Shown here one piece after another: positions 27,121 through 36,082 of a stretch of 64,000 nucleotides of DNA. Source of the DNA: JBGASG01 sp046328035 (GTDB taxonomy: Bacteria; Cyanobacteriota; Vampirovibrionia; Obscuribacterales; Obscuribacteraceae). A program made the translations under genes and the position numbers. Location of the stretch: contig JAXLXI010000006.1 of assembly GCA_046328035.1 (NCBI GenBank), positions 248,001 through 312,000 on the forward strand. Reading direction: 5' to 3'. The notes below the pieces were generated by a model, which was not told the origin of the DNA, ran no database searches, and saw only the letters and a program-made list of their open reading frames with translations. Numbering within the stretch: position 1 is the first letter of the stretch; each line of letters begins with the position of its first letter.

Positions 27121-27203
27121 GCCGGAGTGGCGAAATGGCAGACGCAGTTGACTCAAAATCAACCGCCCGCAAGGGTGTGTCGGTTCAAGTCCGACCTCCG
27201 GCA
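27121..27203 (+). tRNA. tRNA-Leu (anticodon CAA)
   Basis: The 7-bp acceptor stem GCCGGAG pairs with CTCCGGC, the discriminator is A and CCA is not encoded. The anticodon stem GTTGA/TCAAC holds the loop CTCAAAA, so the anticodon is CAA (codon UUG). A long variable arm (CGCCCGCAAGGGTGTG) and the T-loop GGTTCAAGTCC confirm a class II tRNA. Confidence 0.95.
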
Positions 27204-27527
27204 ATCTTTTCTCCCCAAGTACGAATAAACCAAGCCCGCTGGGCTTCTGCGCCGTCCGCCAGAACCCAAGCGATATCGCTTTGGCTCTGGAAATTGAGCC
27301 GATATCGCTTCAGGTCGGAGAAACCCAAGCGATATCGCTTGAGTCCGCGAGGTTCAACCGATATCGCTTGGGCTTTTCAGGAGGGGTTGAGGGGTGAGGG
27401 GCTGGGATAAAAACGACCGAATTTTTGCCCGAAAAGCCCTTGCTTAACGGCGGTACCATATGCGGTGAGGCAAAAGATCGTAGACTAGATAGGGTCAATC
27501 GCTCATACGGAGATAGGGCTTAGAGCC
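27204..27527. repeat. CGATATCG palindrome cluster (four copies) in a non-coding gap
   Basis: Copies begin at about 27268 (AAGCGATATCGCTT), 27297 (GCCGATATCGCTTC), 27327 (AAGCGATATCGCTT) and 27357 (AACCGATATCGCTT). They follow the tRNA and precede the diiron protein gene. The rest of the gap to 27527 is promoter-like sequence without a gene. Confidence 0.88.
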
Positions 27528-28625
27528 ATGCCTGCCAAGAAAAGTAACTTGTCTAATCTCGAGTCGCAGATCAAGGCTGCTCCCAGTAAGCACGAGCGCA
27601 TGCCTGACCCAGAGAAGATTCTTCTTGATACTGAGTCGGCGCCTGCCATTACCGACAAGCTCAATCTCTTTCCGTTTGACTGGCGGGTAGAAACTCCGCG
27701 CCTGGCCGAGATTTACGAGAACGCCCGTGACCCAGGTTGGTCACCCAGCCGTTTGCCTTGGGAAACGCTTGATGTCGAAAGCATGACCATCGACCAGCGC
27801 CAGGCAATCTCCTACTGGTGGGCGTTGCTGTCTGTTTTCGATGCTTCCGGACCGGCGGTATTCGCCCGCGCGATGATTCATGCCTACGAAGTGCACGAGG
27901 AAGACCCGGTTCGCAAGTGTTTTTTCTCCGTCACTCGCGATGAGATGAATCACGAAGAGGTTTGTGGGCGTGCCATCAGCAAATTGACGCCCGGTGGTCC
28001 GCTGCACAGCTACGAGTGGCAAGGACCGCTCGGGAAGCTCGCCAAAAACAACATCGAATGGCTCTACCACAACGGAGCACGCTACTGGAACGGCTACAAG
28101 AAAGCCGTCGAGCATTATCCGATGGGTATTTTGTTTAGCTCGTTCTTGTTTGGAGAGGTTGCTTCGTCGACGCTGTTCCACAGCATGTACGAAACCACCG
28201 ATATTCCGGTGTTCAAGGAAGCCTTCAAGAACATCGGACGAGACGAAGGTCGCCATTTGAGTTTCTGTCTGGCGCTGCTGAAAGAGATTTTGCCGAGGTT
28301 GTCCGAAGAGGACAAAGAAGTGATCACGAAACAGTTTCGTGCCGGCTTCGTTTTTCTTTCCGGCATTCTCTATGAGCCGCCGGAAGATTTTTGGCATCTG
28401 CCGGCGACGTTCTTGCCGGCGCAGAGGCAATTAGAAGAAGTGGCACGTTCGGCTGGCTTCGGAATTCTGACCCTGGAACAGCGCTACGAAAACTGGCGCA
28501 CGGCGGTGGTGCGCCTGAAGACAATTGTGGAGCCGTATGGCGTCAAGTTTCCGGCGCTGCCTGAAATTGATGTTGACGGCGAGGATGTTTCGTTCGACGC
28601 CGACAAGATCGTCCCGATTTTCTAG
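27528..28625 (+). CDS. Ferritin-like diiron protein (putative oxygenase/oxidase)
   Basis: The protein has 365 residues. It has a four-helix diiron signature: E139xxH142 in RDEMNHEEVCG, E210 in LFGEVASS and E240xxH243 in GRDEGRHLSFC, with a further acidic residue likely in AYEVHEED near 120-125. This pattern occurs in AurF-type N-oxygenases, AcsF-like cyclases and R2-like oxidases, which share no obvious longer similarity here that would settle the reaction. The start ATG 27528 sits behind a short purine-rich stretch. No partner redox gene is adjacent. Confidence 0.7.
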   Translation: MPAKKSNLSNLESQIKAAPSKHERMPDPEKILLDTESAPAITDKLNLFPFDWRVETPRLAEIYENARDPGWSPSRLPWETLDVESMTIDQRQAISYWWALLSVFDASGPAVFARAMIHAYEVHEEDPVRKCFFSVTRDEMNHEEVCGRAISKLTPGGPLHSYEWQGPLGKLAKNNIEWLYHNGARYWNGYKKAVEHYPMGILFSSFLFGEVASSTLFHSMYETTDIPVFKEAFKNIGRDEGRHLSFCLALLKEILPRLSEEDKEVITKQFRAGFVFLSGILYEPPEDFWHLPATFLPAQRQLEEVARSAGFGILTLEQRYENWRTAVVRLKTIVEPYGVKFPALPEIDVDGEDVSFDADKIVPIF

Positions 28626-28655
28626 ACCGCCAGCACTTACGCGGTGCCGGAAGGT

Positions 28656-29351
28656 TTACCAGATTTGCTCTTCCCAGTCGGTTAGTTCGGCGCGGTTGAT
28701 CAAGCCTCTGCGGAACGCCAGATTGAGGGCGCGGCAGCGGTGATTGTATTCGTCCTCGTCGGAGGCGCCCTTGATGGGAATTCCCAGTTTTGTGTACAGG
28801 CATTTCAAACGTGCTTGCACAGCCTTCTCTGTGATGTAGAGTCGGCGGGCGATCGCCTTGTCCGTGAACCCCATTGCGATGTATACCAGAACTTCGAACT
28901 CGCCGTCGGTCAGTCCGGTAGCACCGCATTCGGTGCGCCGGATGATGCGCTGAATGCGCGGATGAATCCAGCAGTCGCCGCCCAGCACCGCGCGCGCCGC
29001 GTCTACCACCTGCTGATCGGTGGAGTCCTTCAATACATAGCCGAACGCGCCATCCGATGGTACCAGCTTCCACAACTTGCGAACAAATATTTCGTCCGAG
29101 TGATTGGAGAGAATAATGATTCCGGTGTGGGGTAGCTCCGCAAGAATGCGTTCCGCCGACTTGATACCAGACAAGATCGGCATCTCAATATCGAGAAACA
29201 CCACCGGTGGCTTGTGTTCGATCGTCAGTTCGACGGCTCTCTGCCCGTCGTGAGCCTCATAAATTGGTGCCAGATTGGCGAGGTGATTGCCAATCAATTC
29301 CCTGAGCCAGGTGCGCTCACGCTCTTGGTCGTCCGCGATCACAATGCCCAT
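28656..29351 (-). CDS. Response regulator, NarL/LuxR-type
   Basis: The protein has 231 residues. The receiver shows IVIADDQERERTW (acidic pair), the phospho-Asp in VVFLDIEMPILSG, ILSNHSD and the conserved Lys in GYVLKDSTDQQ. The output is a LuxR-type HTH: GLTDGEFEVLVYIAMGFTDKAIARRLYITEKAVQARLKCLYTKLG (given as one continuous domain near residues 145-190). It sits downstream of an MglA-like GTPase gene and a histidine kinase gene on the same strand, so the three form a signalling unit. The start region is duplicated (see the repeat at 29346). Spacing to the GTPase gene is 74 bp. Confidence 0.9.
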   Translation of the reverse strand: MGIVIADDQERERTWLRELIGNHLANLAPIYEAHDGQRAVELTIEHKPPVVFLDIEMPILSGIKSAERILAELPHTGIIILSNHSDEIFVRKLWKLVPSDGAFGYVLKDSTDQQVVDAARAVLGGDCWIHPRIQRIIRRTECGATGLTDGEFEVLVYIAMGFTDKAIARRLYITEKAVQARLKCLYTKLGIPIKGASDEDEYNHRCRALNLAFRRGLINRAELTDWEEQIW

Positions 29352-29390
29352 CTTCTGCTCCTCACAGTGCCCATCTTCTGCTCCTCACAC
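29346..29390 (-). repeat. 23-bp tandem duplication of a ribosome-binding site and start codon, with an 11-codon uORF
   Basis: The unit (on the plus strand TGCCCATCTTCTGCTCCTCACA plus one base) occurs twice. Each copy carries GAGGAG six bases before an ATG. The upstream ATG (29374) opens MGTVRSRRWAL and stops at 29339, overlapping the true start at 29351 in another frame. Confidence 0.85.
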
Positions 29391-29425
29391 CATCCCCTGG
29401 TACTGCGTTCCGTCAGTCGGTGCCA

Positions 29426-30004
29426 CTACGCCAGGCGGTTGAGGACCTGTTTCGCCAGTGATTTGAGTGTTGCAAATACGCCCAAACCCTCCGACGCGAT
29501 CGCCTCGAACGCCGGTACTCCACCAAGATTGAGATCTGATTCCATCATGCTGACTTGCATGGCGTTGTTGAGATCCCTCTTGTTATACTGCAATATCCAC
29601 GGAATGTCGTCCAGCGAAACCCGGAACTCCATCAGGTTTTCGATCATGTTCTGCAATGAAGAAATGTTGTCTTTGCGGCGCAACACGTCGGAGTCGGCGA
29701 CGAAGATGATGCCGTCCACTCCGTTCAAGATTAGCTTGCGGCTGGCGTTGTATTCCACTTGCCCCGGCACAGTGTAGAGCGAAAATCGTGTCGTAAAACC
29801 CTGCACTTTACCCAGATCCAGTCCCAGATAATCGAAGAACAGAGTGCGCTCGGTATCGGTTTCCAGACAGATTATTTCGCTGCGCGTATCCGGTGCCAGC
29901 TGGCTGTAGATGTATTTCAGATTGGCGGTCTTGCCACCAAGTCCAGTGCCGTAGTAAACGAGTTTGCAGGAAATTTCGCGCGTGTGAAAGTTGATTGATG
30001 CCAT
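29426..30004 (-). CDS. MglA-like small Ras-family GTPase
   Basis: The protein has 192 residues. The P-loop GTGLGGKT is at residues 18-25 after the MglA-typical start INFHTREISCKLVYYG. It also shows DYLGLDLG and FSLYTVPGQVEYNASRKLIL (the switch II region, with GQ) and the base-recognition motif NKRDL. MglA GTPases set cell polarity and regulate motility or signalling; a roadblock-type partner (MglB) is not adjacent. ATG 30004 (MASINFH) is chosen: GGGGGA lies eight bases upstream, while the ATG at 30019 would overlap it. It lies between the kinase and the regulator gene. Confidence 0.9.
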   Translation of the reverse strand: MASINFHTREISCKLVYYGTGLGGKTANLKYIYSQLAPDTRSEIICLETDTERTLFFDYLGLDLGKVQGFTTRFSLYTVPGQVEYNASRKLILNGVDGIIFVADSDVLRRKDNISSLQNMIENLMEFRVSLDDIPWILQYNKRDLNNAMQVSMMESDLNLGGVPAFEAIASEGLGVFATLKSLAKQVLNRLA

Positions 30005-30133
30005 AAAGCAATCCCCCAAGTCAGCCTGAAGTCGATTATTTCAAGCGCGCGAAGCGCTGATACTCAGCGCCTCCTCAATGTCGACCTGGGGATCACCCTA
30101 ATCGCTGTTTCTGCGACGCAGGGCTCTCCGCTG

Positions 30134-31492
30134 TTAGTCCAATGCAATACTGATAGACACTAAAGTTCCGCTGTCGAATGAGATCGACTTGCTGAACGTA
30201 ACTTGTGCGCCGATGCCGTCCGCGCGTTCGCTCATATTGCGCAGCCCGCGCGACTGGGTTACCTGCTTCTCGGTTATGCCGCGCCCGTTGTCCTCGATTG
30301 ACACCGTCAGCTCCCCAGCGGTTCGGTGCAGTGATACCAGCACGCGCGACGCGTGTGAATGTTTCTCGACATTGTTGAGCGCTTCCTGCGTGACTCTATA
30401 CAGTGCCAGGTTGCAGTCGGCGGTGAGATTGATCTCGGCGGGCGAGATGTTGGTGAACAGCGCCGTTTCGATGCCTGTCGCTTGCCGAAAGCGTTCGACC
30501 AGACTCTTTATAGAACAAACCAATCCAGCCTCGGCCAGGAGCCGGCGGTGTAACTCGGACATGATGCCGGCGACGCCGGTTGCGATCACTTCGATGCGCT
30601 GGCGAATTTCCATGGCCAGTCGATTGTCGTTGGCTTGCTCGGACAGGGCGATAATCCTGTCGAGATGAGGCATGATCAAGCTGTCGATTTCCGCTGAGAT
30701 CCTTTTGCGCTCGGCTGCTACTGCCATTGCTTCGAAGAATGATTGATCGTCGCCGCCACCTTCACCCGCGGTTAATGCAACGCCCCACATGTCTCCCGGT
30801 TGTTCATTTACGGAGAGCAGCAGATCGCGAGGAAACCCGCAGGCCGGGCTGGTGCCCAGCTCGGCGCTGGCGCCGGAGAGGGCGCACCATGACTCGAACA
30901 TGACGAACTCCGGTTGCTCCGCTGAGAGCCAGCGTGCCGATGAGACACGTTTGTCGACGCAGCGAACCGCGATCACGCAGCCCGTCGCCATGCGGTCGTA
31001 GGTAATGATCAAAATGTCGTTTTCCGACCTGGCGAACATGCGCAACACGCACTGCATGGCGCGAAATACCGCGAGTTGCTGCAACTCGGAAAGCGGGCAT
31101 TCTTCATCCCGCTCGATAAACCCGATAAAGCGTCCACTCAATCGAGCATGGCGACTGGTTATGTTGGTGAGGGCTGCCACCAGTCCGAACTCGTCCAGTT
31201 CGACCGGGTGCAGCTCGCCAAGTAAATCGCGGAACGCCGCCACCGTGCTGTGCAGTTCATCGAGTAGCGGTCCGGTGCGTTCATGCTTCTGGATAGAACG
31301 AATCAATCGCACCAGCGACGGTAAAATTTCGTCATGAAGATCTTTAGCGACCCGGCGCCTTTCGCATTCGATCGCTTTGAACTCGAACTCAAACTGCCGG
31401 CTCCGCCAGCTGTCGGAACGCCGCAGCCAGAGAGGGCGCGGCGGCGCTTCTCGCAAGCGGTCTTGTTCGTATCTGCGCGGACGCTGAAACAT
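30134..31492 (-). CDS. Histidine kinase with two tandem NarX-type modules, each half-degenerate
   Basis: The product has 452 residues, no clear membrane segment and no classic sensor domain. Module 1 (about residues 35-180) has an intact HisKA_3 motif with the phospho-His at about 53 (CERRRVAKDLHDEILPSL), but its ATPase part has lost the N-box and DxG motif. Module 2 (about 258-452) has lost the His (RKRISAEIDSLIMPHL, Asp at the His position) but keeps a full ATPase: N-box LYRVTQEALNNVEKHS, EDNGRGI and GLRNMSERA. Together they could form one active kinase. ATG 31492 has AAGGAGATGAC before it, so I prefer it to ATG 31531. The cognate regulator is probably the NarL-type protein at 28656. Confidence 0.85.
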   Translation of the reverse strand: MFQRPRRYEQDRLREAPPRPLWLRRSDSWRSRQFEFEFKAIECERRRVAKDLHDEILPSLVRLIRSIQKHERTGPLLDELHSTVAAFRDLLGELHPVELDEFGLVAALTNITSRHARLSGRFIGFIERDEECPLSELQQLAVFRAMQCVLRMFARSENDILIITYDRMATGCVIAVRCVDKRVSSARWLSAEQPEFVMFESWCALSGASAELGTSPACGFPRDLLLSVNEQPGDMWGVALTAGEGGGDDQSFFEAMAVAAERKRISAEIDSLIMPHLDRIIALSEQANDNRLAMEIRQRIEVIATGVAGIMSELHRRLLAEAGLVCSIKSLVERFRQATGIETALFTNISPAEINLTADCNLALYRVTQEALNNVEKHSHASRVLVSLHRTAGELTVSIEDNGRGITEKQVTQSRGLRNMSERADGIGAQVTFSKSISFDSGTLVSISIALD

Positions 31493-31706
31493 GTCATCTC
31501 CTTTTCGCATTCTACACGTCCGTGCATTCACCGGCTGGCATGGGTAAGTGGCGTTGGGGTGGTCGGTAGGGGTGACCTGGGGTGAACCCGAGGTTACGAG
31601 ATTAGTCCTTCTGATTCAATCCACATTTACGAAGATTCCGCCTTGCTCCCGATGTCCTGAAATCGAGGGGGAGTGATGATGGAGAGACCACTTCGAGGAG
31701 CATTGC

Positions 31707-31934
31707 ATGAAATCGGTACTGCCAACTCTCTATGGAATCCTGATCGGTGTCTCTGTCGTTGTCGCTTTCTGGGCCAACGAGATGATCTGGCGTCATGCCG
31801 ACCGAACATTCGGATTGCCGATGCTGGTGGCGGCAATCAGCTGCGTGTTGCTGCTTGGACTGAGTCATGCTAGCCAATGTCGCCCTGTGCGAAGCAACGC
31901 GCGCGCTACAAAAGCGTGTGCCACTAACCTTTGA
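31707..31934 (+). CDS. Small two-segment membrane protein
   Basis: The protein has 75 residues with hydrophobic segments at about residues 5-22 (LPTLYGILIGVSVVVAF) and 38-53 (LPMLVAAISCVLLLGL). GAGGAG eight bases before the ATG is a strong translation signal. The last codons overlap the 3' end of the convergent gene by 11 bp. Unknown family; the coding assignment rests on the ribosome-binding site and hydrophobic pattern. Confidence 0.5.
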   Translation: MKSVLPTLYGILIGVSVVVAFWANEMIWRHADRTFGLPMLVAAISCVLLLGLSHASQCRPVRSNARATKACATNL

Positions 31935-32766
31935 GGCGGCGGATCGCGCGCGGATCGCTGAGGGCGATTATCTGCGAATAGTGAGGACTCTTCCTGAAGT
32001 TTTCATTGAATCCTTTGAGAAACTCTTTTCGTTCCGCCGGCGACAGCTTGCTCAGCAGTTGCAGGGCTTTGTCCGCGTGTCCTTCGTAAACCAGTTGCAC
32101 GAAGTATTTTGCCGATGCAATAGAAGTTGGATCCGCGGCGCACTCTTTGAATTTCTGAAAATCGACTGGTTTGCGCATTCTTTTTGCATCAACGCGGAAC
32201 GCGCCGTTTGTCCAGCGCAGATAGACTTTGGGAATCGGCGCGTCGGCAAAACTGGTCACCCAGTAAGCCAGGCTGGCATCTTCTATAACCAGCACCGCCG
32301 GGCCTTTCTTGGGTGTTTCGATAGCAAGGTGGCCGTCGCCGCCATCGAAATGCCAGATGGTTTTGAGGTTGCCGGGCTGCAGCGAGTAAATGTCGTAGGT
32401 ATAGCAACAGTGGGCACCGCCGCTCCATTCTTGGATCACGACATCTTTGACGCCGTCGCCGTTGAGGTCGGCGACGCGCACAGGATCTCCCGGTTTCAGG
32501 TCGAACGACTCGGACTGCTTATCCATAGAGAAGATCCACAAGCCGTGCCCTTGTCGGCGCAGCACACGGCGCTTGCCTCTTTTGATTTCCAGGATGGTGC
32601 CGAATTGGCTGTTCCAATTGAATTTGCGAAACACGAGCGTATAGCCCGAGATTACCTTCTTGTCTTCAGACAGAATCTCCGCCCGGGTTGGGGGCGGACA
32701 GATTGTCGAAACGGCGAGCAGCGCCAATGCGCTGGCTACGATTAAGGGTCTGGTTCGATTTGCCAT
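31924..32766 (-). CDS. Secreted protein with FG-GAP/VCBS-like segment
   Basis: The protein has 280 residues. The signal peptide is RPLIVASALALLAVSTI with cleavage likely after TRA (PPPTRAEIL). The central DLNGDGVKDVVIQEWSGG resembles a calcium-binding VCBS/FG-GAP blade, followed by AHCCYTYDIYSL. The C-terminal 80 residues are helical (ADKALQLLSKLSPAERKEFL). It is probably periplasmic. Role unknown; such proteins often monitor or bind envelope ligands. Confidence 0.6.
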   Translation of the reverse strand: MANRTRPLIVASALALLAVSTICPPPTRAEILSEDKKVISGYTLVFRKFNWNSQFGTILEIKRGKRRVLRRQGHGLWIFSMDKQSESFDLKPGDPVRVADLNGDGVKDVVIQEWSGGAHCCYTYDIYSLQPGNLKTIWHFDGGDGHLAIETPKKGPAVLVIEDASLAYWVTSFADAPIPKVYLRWTNGAFRVDAKRMRKPVDFQKFKECAADPTSIASAKYFVQLVYEGHADKALQLLSKLSPAERKEFLKGFNENFRKSPHYSQIIALSDPRAIRRLKG

Positions 32767-32986
32767 TGCGTGATCTTAACAGCCTTCCAAGATTGGTAAC
32801 GTGGCGCGGGACAAGTGTGCTTGCCACCGGGGGCGACTGTGCCTGCCACGGCGGGCCCCTGTGGAATTATGCAGCCGACCGGCGTGCCTGCCTGCGAGCG
32901 ATCTTCACATTCTTGTTCGTTGTTGCGCGCCGCGCTCAGACGTACATTGGACGCAGCAGGCAAGAATTTACCAAAGGATGGAACTC

Positions 32987-33838
32987 ATGGAAGAGCAAGC
33001 GATACCAATTGAGGATAAGGTCAAGGTGGTGCCGCCGGCGGGAGCCGGATCGGAAACCGAAACATCAGAAAACCTGTACGGCGACGTAGCTTTTGAAGGC
33101 GCGGAACCGCCCTCATTCGCCGACCGATTGGGATTGCTGGCGGCGAAGATGAAGTTTCGTCCAGAGATTGTTGTCGGTTCGAAGCCGCAGCAGAATGAAC
33201 TGCCGGGCAACTCGATCTTCCGCACGAACGGCGACGGTTCGCAGGCGGTGGCAAATCTCGATAAATTCGGCAACGCGATAGCCAAGGTGCAGGTGGGGGC
33301 AGACGGGACTATCACGACCAGCTCCACGGGCGGTGTGTTCCAGATTCGCAAGGAAGGCGATCGTCAGTATGTGACCATGCCGTCCGGCGATACCGTCGTA
33401 GTGCAGGGCAACCGCATCATCAAAACCAATACCGGCGGCAAGACAACCGAAATGCTCACTCCTCAGGAATCGGAACAGCGAGAGCAGCAGCGCGCCGAGC
33501 AGCTGCGCCAGGAACAGGAGCAGAAGCTGAAGGCCGTTTCCGGCTCGATTATGAATGGACTGCTGAATGGAAACATACCCGTCGAGGAGATTCGCCAGGC
33601 GTACGAAGATGCGCGCCAGGGTGTGTTCGGCAAGAACGGCGTGGCGTGGTTGACCAAGATGCTCAATACGCCCGGCGACCAGGGCTTCAAGAAGCAGTTC
33701 GATTTCCAGGCGATCGAAAATCCGAAGACCGGTCAAATTGATGTGTCGCTGCGAAACATACTCACAGGTGTGTCGACGAACATTCCGGTTCCGTACTATG
33801 TGCCGATTCCGAAGTTGTTCGGAGTCAAGGCTAACTAG
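32987..33838 (+). CDS. Hypothetical protein with helical Gln/Glu-rich middle
   Basis: The product has 283 residues from ATG 32987 (AAGGATGG upstream). The N-terminal half holds beta-type repeats (NAIAKVQVGADGTITT, GGVFQIRKEGDRQYVTMPSG, DTVVVQGNRIIKTNTGG). A coiled-coil-like run follows near residues 165-190 (ESEQREQQRAEQLRQEQEQK), then a helical end with SGSIMNGLLNGNIPVEEI. No signal peptide is visible. I do not recognise the family. The frame is open to 32801 but the added sequence looks non-coding. Confidence 0.55.
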   Translation: MEEQAIPIEDKVKVVPPAGAGSETETSENLYGDVAFEGAEPPSFADRLGLLAAKMKFRPEIVVGSKPQQNELPGNSIFRTNGDGSQAVANLDKFGNAIAKVQVGADGTITTSSTGGVFQIRKEGDRQYVTMPSGDTVVVQGNRIIKTNTGGKTTEMLTPQESEQREQQRAEQLRQEQEQKLKAVSGSIMNGLLNGNIPVEEIRQAYEDARQGVFGKNGVAWLTKMLNTPGDQGFKKQFDFQAIENPKTGQIDVSLRNILTGVSTNIPVPYYVPIPKLFGVKAN

Positions 33839-33919
33839 ATTTCAAATCTCTCAAAAAAGTACGTTTTCGTTAGGCAGGCGCCAGGCAGGCGCTAGTTGAT
33901 GGGCCCGAGTTGTCCGCAA

Positions 33920-34465
33920 TCACGGTTGCGGGCAACTCGTTTGTGCAAAGTAATCGCGCACCTCGAACCAGTTATGCACGCGCTCGTATCCCGTCACGTG
34001 CTGGTTGTACGGTGCATCGAACAAAATGCCGGTGCCCCTGAATTTCTGGAAGTGACGCGCGTTGTCGTCGATCAGATAATCTGCCGCGAGGATATGTTTG
34101 TCGCCGCAAAATACCCAGTTGGACGGCGGAATGAATGCGAAATGCTTGTGCAACCAATCGAACTTGGCGGCAAACGAGCAAGGCACTTCCATAGCGGCGC
34201 TGGCAAAAAATACTTCGTGCGTGCGGCTCAGTTCGTGCAATACTTCCTGGGCCCCGGGCAGCACATGCAACTGCTCGAAGAAACTGTGCTGGTGCAACAG
34301 ATCGTGGGCGGCTTGCCGGTGCTCGGCAGGAATAATATGACGCAGCGGTTTGCCGTTGAGATGTGTGCGTTCGATCGTGGTTCCAAACATTTCGTTGTAA
34401 CGCCGCAGATGTTCGCCAAGCGCGTCCGCCACCACGTCATCCATGTCCACCGCAATTACTGCCAT
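33920..34465 (-). CDS. 5'(3')-deoxyribonucleotidase-like HAD phosphatase
   Basis: The protein has 181 residues. HAD motif I is AVDMDDVVADAL (nucleophile Asp and general acid Asp two residues later), motif II is FFASAAM, motif III lies in the Lys of CGDKHILA, and motif IV is DYLIDDNARHF. This arrangement matches the NT5C family, which dephosphorylates deoxyribonucleoside monophosphates; phage and Bacillus YorS-like proteins are similar. The start is ATG 34465. Substrate is inferred from family. Confidence 0.8.
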   Translation of the reverse strand: MAVIAVDMDDVVADALGEHLRRYNEMFGTTIERTHLNGKPLRHIIPAEHRQAAHDLLHQHSFFEQLHVLPGAQEVLHELSRTHEVFFASAAMEVPCSFAAKFDWLHKHFAFIPPSNWVFCGDKHILAADYLIDDNARHFQKFRGTGILFDAPYNQHVTGYERVHNWFEVRDYFAQTSCPQP

Positions 34466-34518
34466 CTGAAGATACCTGTGTTTCCTGAGCCGTCCACTAA
34501 ATTATACGGCTCATACGC

Positions 34519-35895
34519 TCAGCGTGAGGCAGACGCTGCGGTCGTCTGAATACCTTTCTCTTTGTAGACTTGTGCAAGCGACTCTTCGAGGGCTTTGAGA
34601 AACTTATCAATCTGCTCGTAGCTGATCACCAGCGGTGGTTCAATGCGTAACACGCGGGCATTGATATATGTTCCGGAGATCAAAATATTGCGCTGGAACA
34701 GATTTTTTGCCACCGCATAGCCCATATCGTGATCGACAAACTCCATGCCCAGCATCAGTCCGACTCCGCGTGCGCTGCTCATCACCTGGGGATAACTCTT
34801 AGCGAGCTCGTTAAGCCGCGGCAACATGTAGTCGCCCTTTTCCTGAGCTTGCTGGACGAGGTTCTCTTCCAGCAAAACCGAAATGGTGGCGATCGCCGAG
34901 GCGCAGGCCAGCGGGTTGCCACCAAATGTAGTGGTGTGCAAAAACGGATTCTCGATATACCGCTCCCAGGTTTTGGGTGTGCCTACGCAGGCACCAATCG
35001 GCATGACCCCGCCGCCGAATCCCTTCCCGAGCGCCAGCAGATCGGGAGTCACTCCTTCGTGCTCGCAGTAGAACATCTTGCCAGTGCGTCCCATGCCGCA
35101 CTGAATTTCGTCGAGCACCAGCATGGCGCCGTACTTGTCACACAGCTCACGCACGGCCGGCAGATATCCGCGGGGTGCAACGTTGATTCCGCCTTCGCCC
35201 TGCACCGGTTCCAGCACGACTGCTGCTACCTTGTCGCCGGAGAAGTCACAGCTGTGAAGAAACGTTTTCAGTGCATCGACGTCACCGAACGGAACATGGC
35301 TCCAGTTGAGAAGCGGCAGGAATGGTTCGCGAAATACCGCTTTCGAAGTACCTCCCAGGGACCCCAGGGTCTTCCCGTGAAACCCGCCGATGGCGCCGAC
35401 GAAGTGGTGGCGCCCGGTGGTGAGCATCGCCATCTTCAGGCATGCTTCCACCGATTCGGTGCCTGAGTTGCTGAAAAACGAATACTGCAACTCACCCGGC
35501 GTGATCAATGCCACCAGGTGTGCCAAATAGGTGCGCAGCGGATCGATCAGTTCTTGCGAATGAATGCCTTGGCGCTTCAATTGATTTTCGACGGCGGCGA
35601 GCACTTTGGGGTGCCGGTGCCCTACGCTATAGATGCCGAAGCCGCCCAGCATATCAATGAATTCTTTTCCGTTGATATCTCGGAAGACGGCGCCTTCATC
35701 TTCCCATTCGACCGCTGTGTAGTCGGTGCTAACCGATTTGCGATACTGCAGGAACCCTTCATTGACATGCTCTTTCCAATACTTGACCGAGTCTTCGATG
35801 ACTCGTTTGCGCTCCGACTCATCAAGCTTTTGCTTGTTGATCAGATTCATCACCTCGGCAGCAGTGTTTTGCGCCTTCTTCAAATCTTGAGGCAT
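34519..35895 (-). CDS. patA: Putrescine aminotransferase-like class III aminotransferase
   Basis: The product has 458 residues, the same length class as E. coli YgjG/PatA. It shows long similarity to it: VEWEDEGAVFRDINGKEFID, the motif LGGFGIYSVGHRHPKV, FFSNSGTESVEACLKMAM, VLEPVQGEGGINVAPRGYL, VLDEIQCGMGRTGKMFYCEH, GKGFGGGVMPIGA with the PLP Lys, and FLHTTTFGGNPLACASAIAT. PatA converts putrescine to 4-aminobutanal. ATG 35895 (MPQDLKK) is preferred; the open frame to 36024 adds low-information sequence. Paired palindromes and a 39-bp repeat array lie upstream. Confidence 0.88.
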   Translation of the reverse strand: MPQDLKKAQNTAAEVMNLINKQKLDESERKRVIEDSVKYWKEHVNEGFLQYRKSVSTDYTAVEWEDEGAVFRDINGKEFIDMLGGFGIYSVGHRHPKVLAAVENQLKRQGIHSQELIDPLRTYLAHLVALITPGELQYSFFSNSGTESVEACLKMAMLTTGRHHFVGAIGGFHGKTLGSLGGTSKAVFREPFLPLLNWSHVPFGDVDALKTFLHSCDFSGDKVAAVVLEPVQGEGGINVAPRGYLPAVRELCDKYGAMLVLDEIQCGMGRTGKMFYCEHEGVTPDLLALGKGFGGGVMPIGACVGTPKTWERYIENPFLHTTTFGGNPLACASAIATISVLLEENLVQQAQEKGDYMLPRLNELAKSYPQVMSSARGVGLMLGMEFVDHDMGYAVAKNLFQRNILISGTYINARVLRIEPPLVISYEQIDKFLKALEESLAQVYKEKGIQTTAASASR

Positions 35896-36082
35896 AGTTC
35901 GTTCGGCTCCAGATACTTCTCTTGCCTCGCGGCTTACTGCCTTCCGGCGCGCCAAGCCTCTTGGCTCGTGGATCATACGCCTTTTTGTCCCAAATTTCTC
36001 GGCGTGCCAGTCCCAGCACAGCAAAGCTAAAGCGATATCGGTTGAGCGGGTGGCTTGCCAAGAAACCGGAACCCAGCCACTC

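Noticed and set aside
26215..27204. Long N-terminal extension of the Pcp-like protein
   Set aside because: The extra residues are antisense to the tRNA-Leu gene and have no family resemblance; the TTG at 27060 fits the family start.
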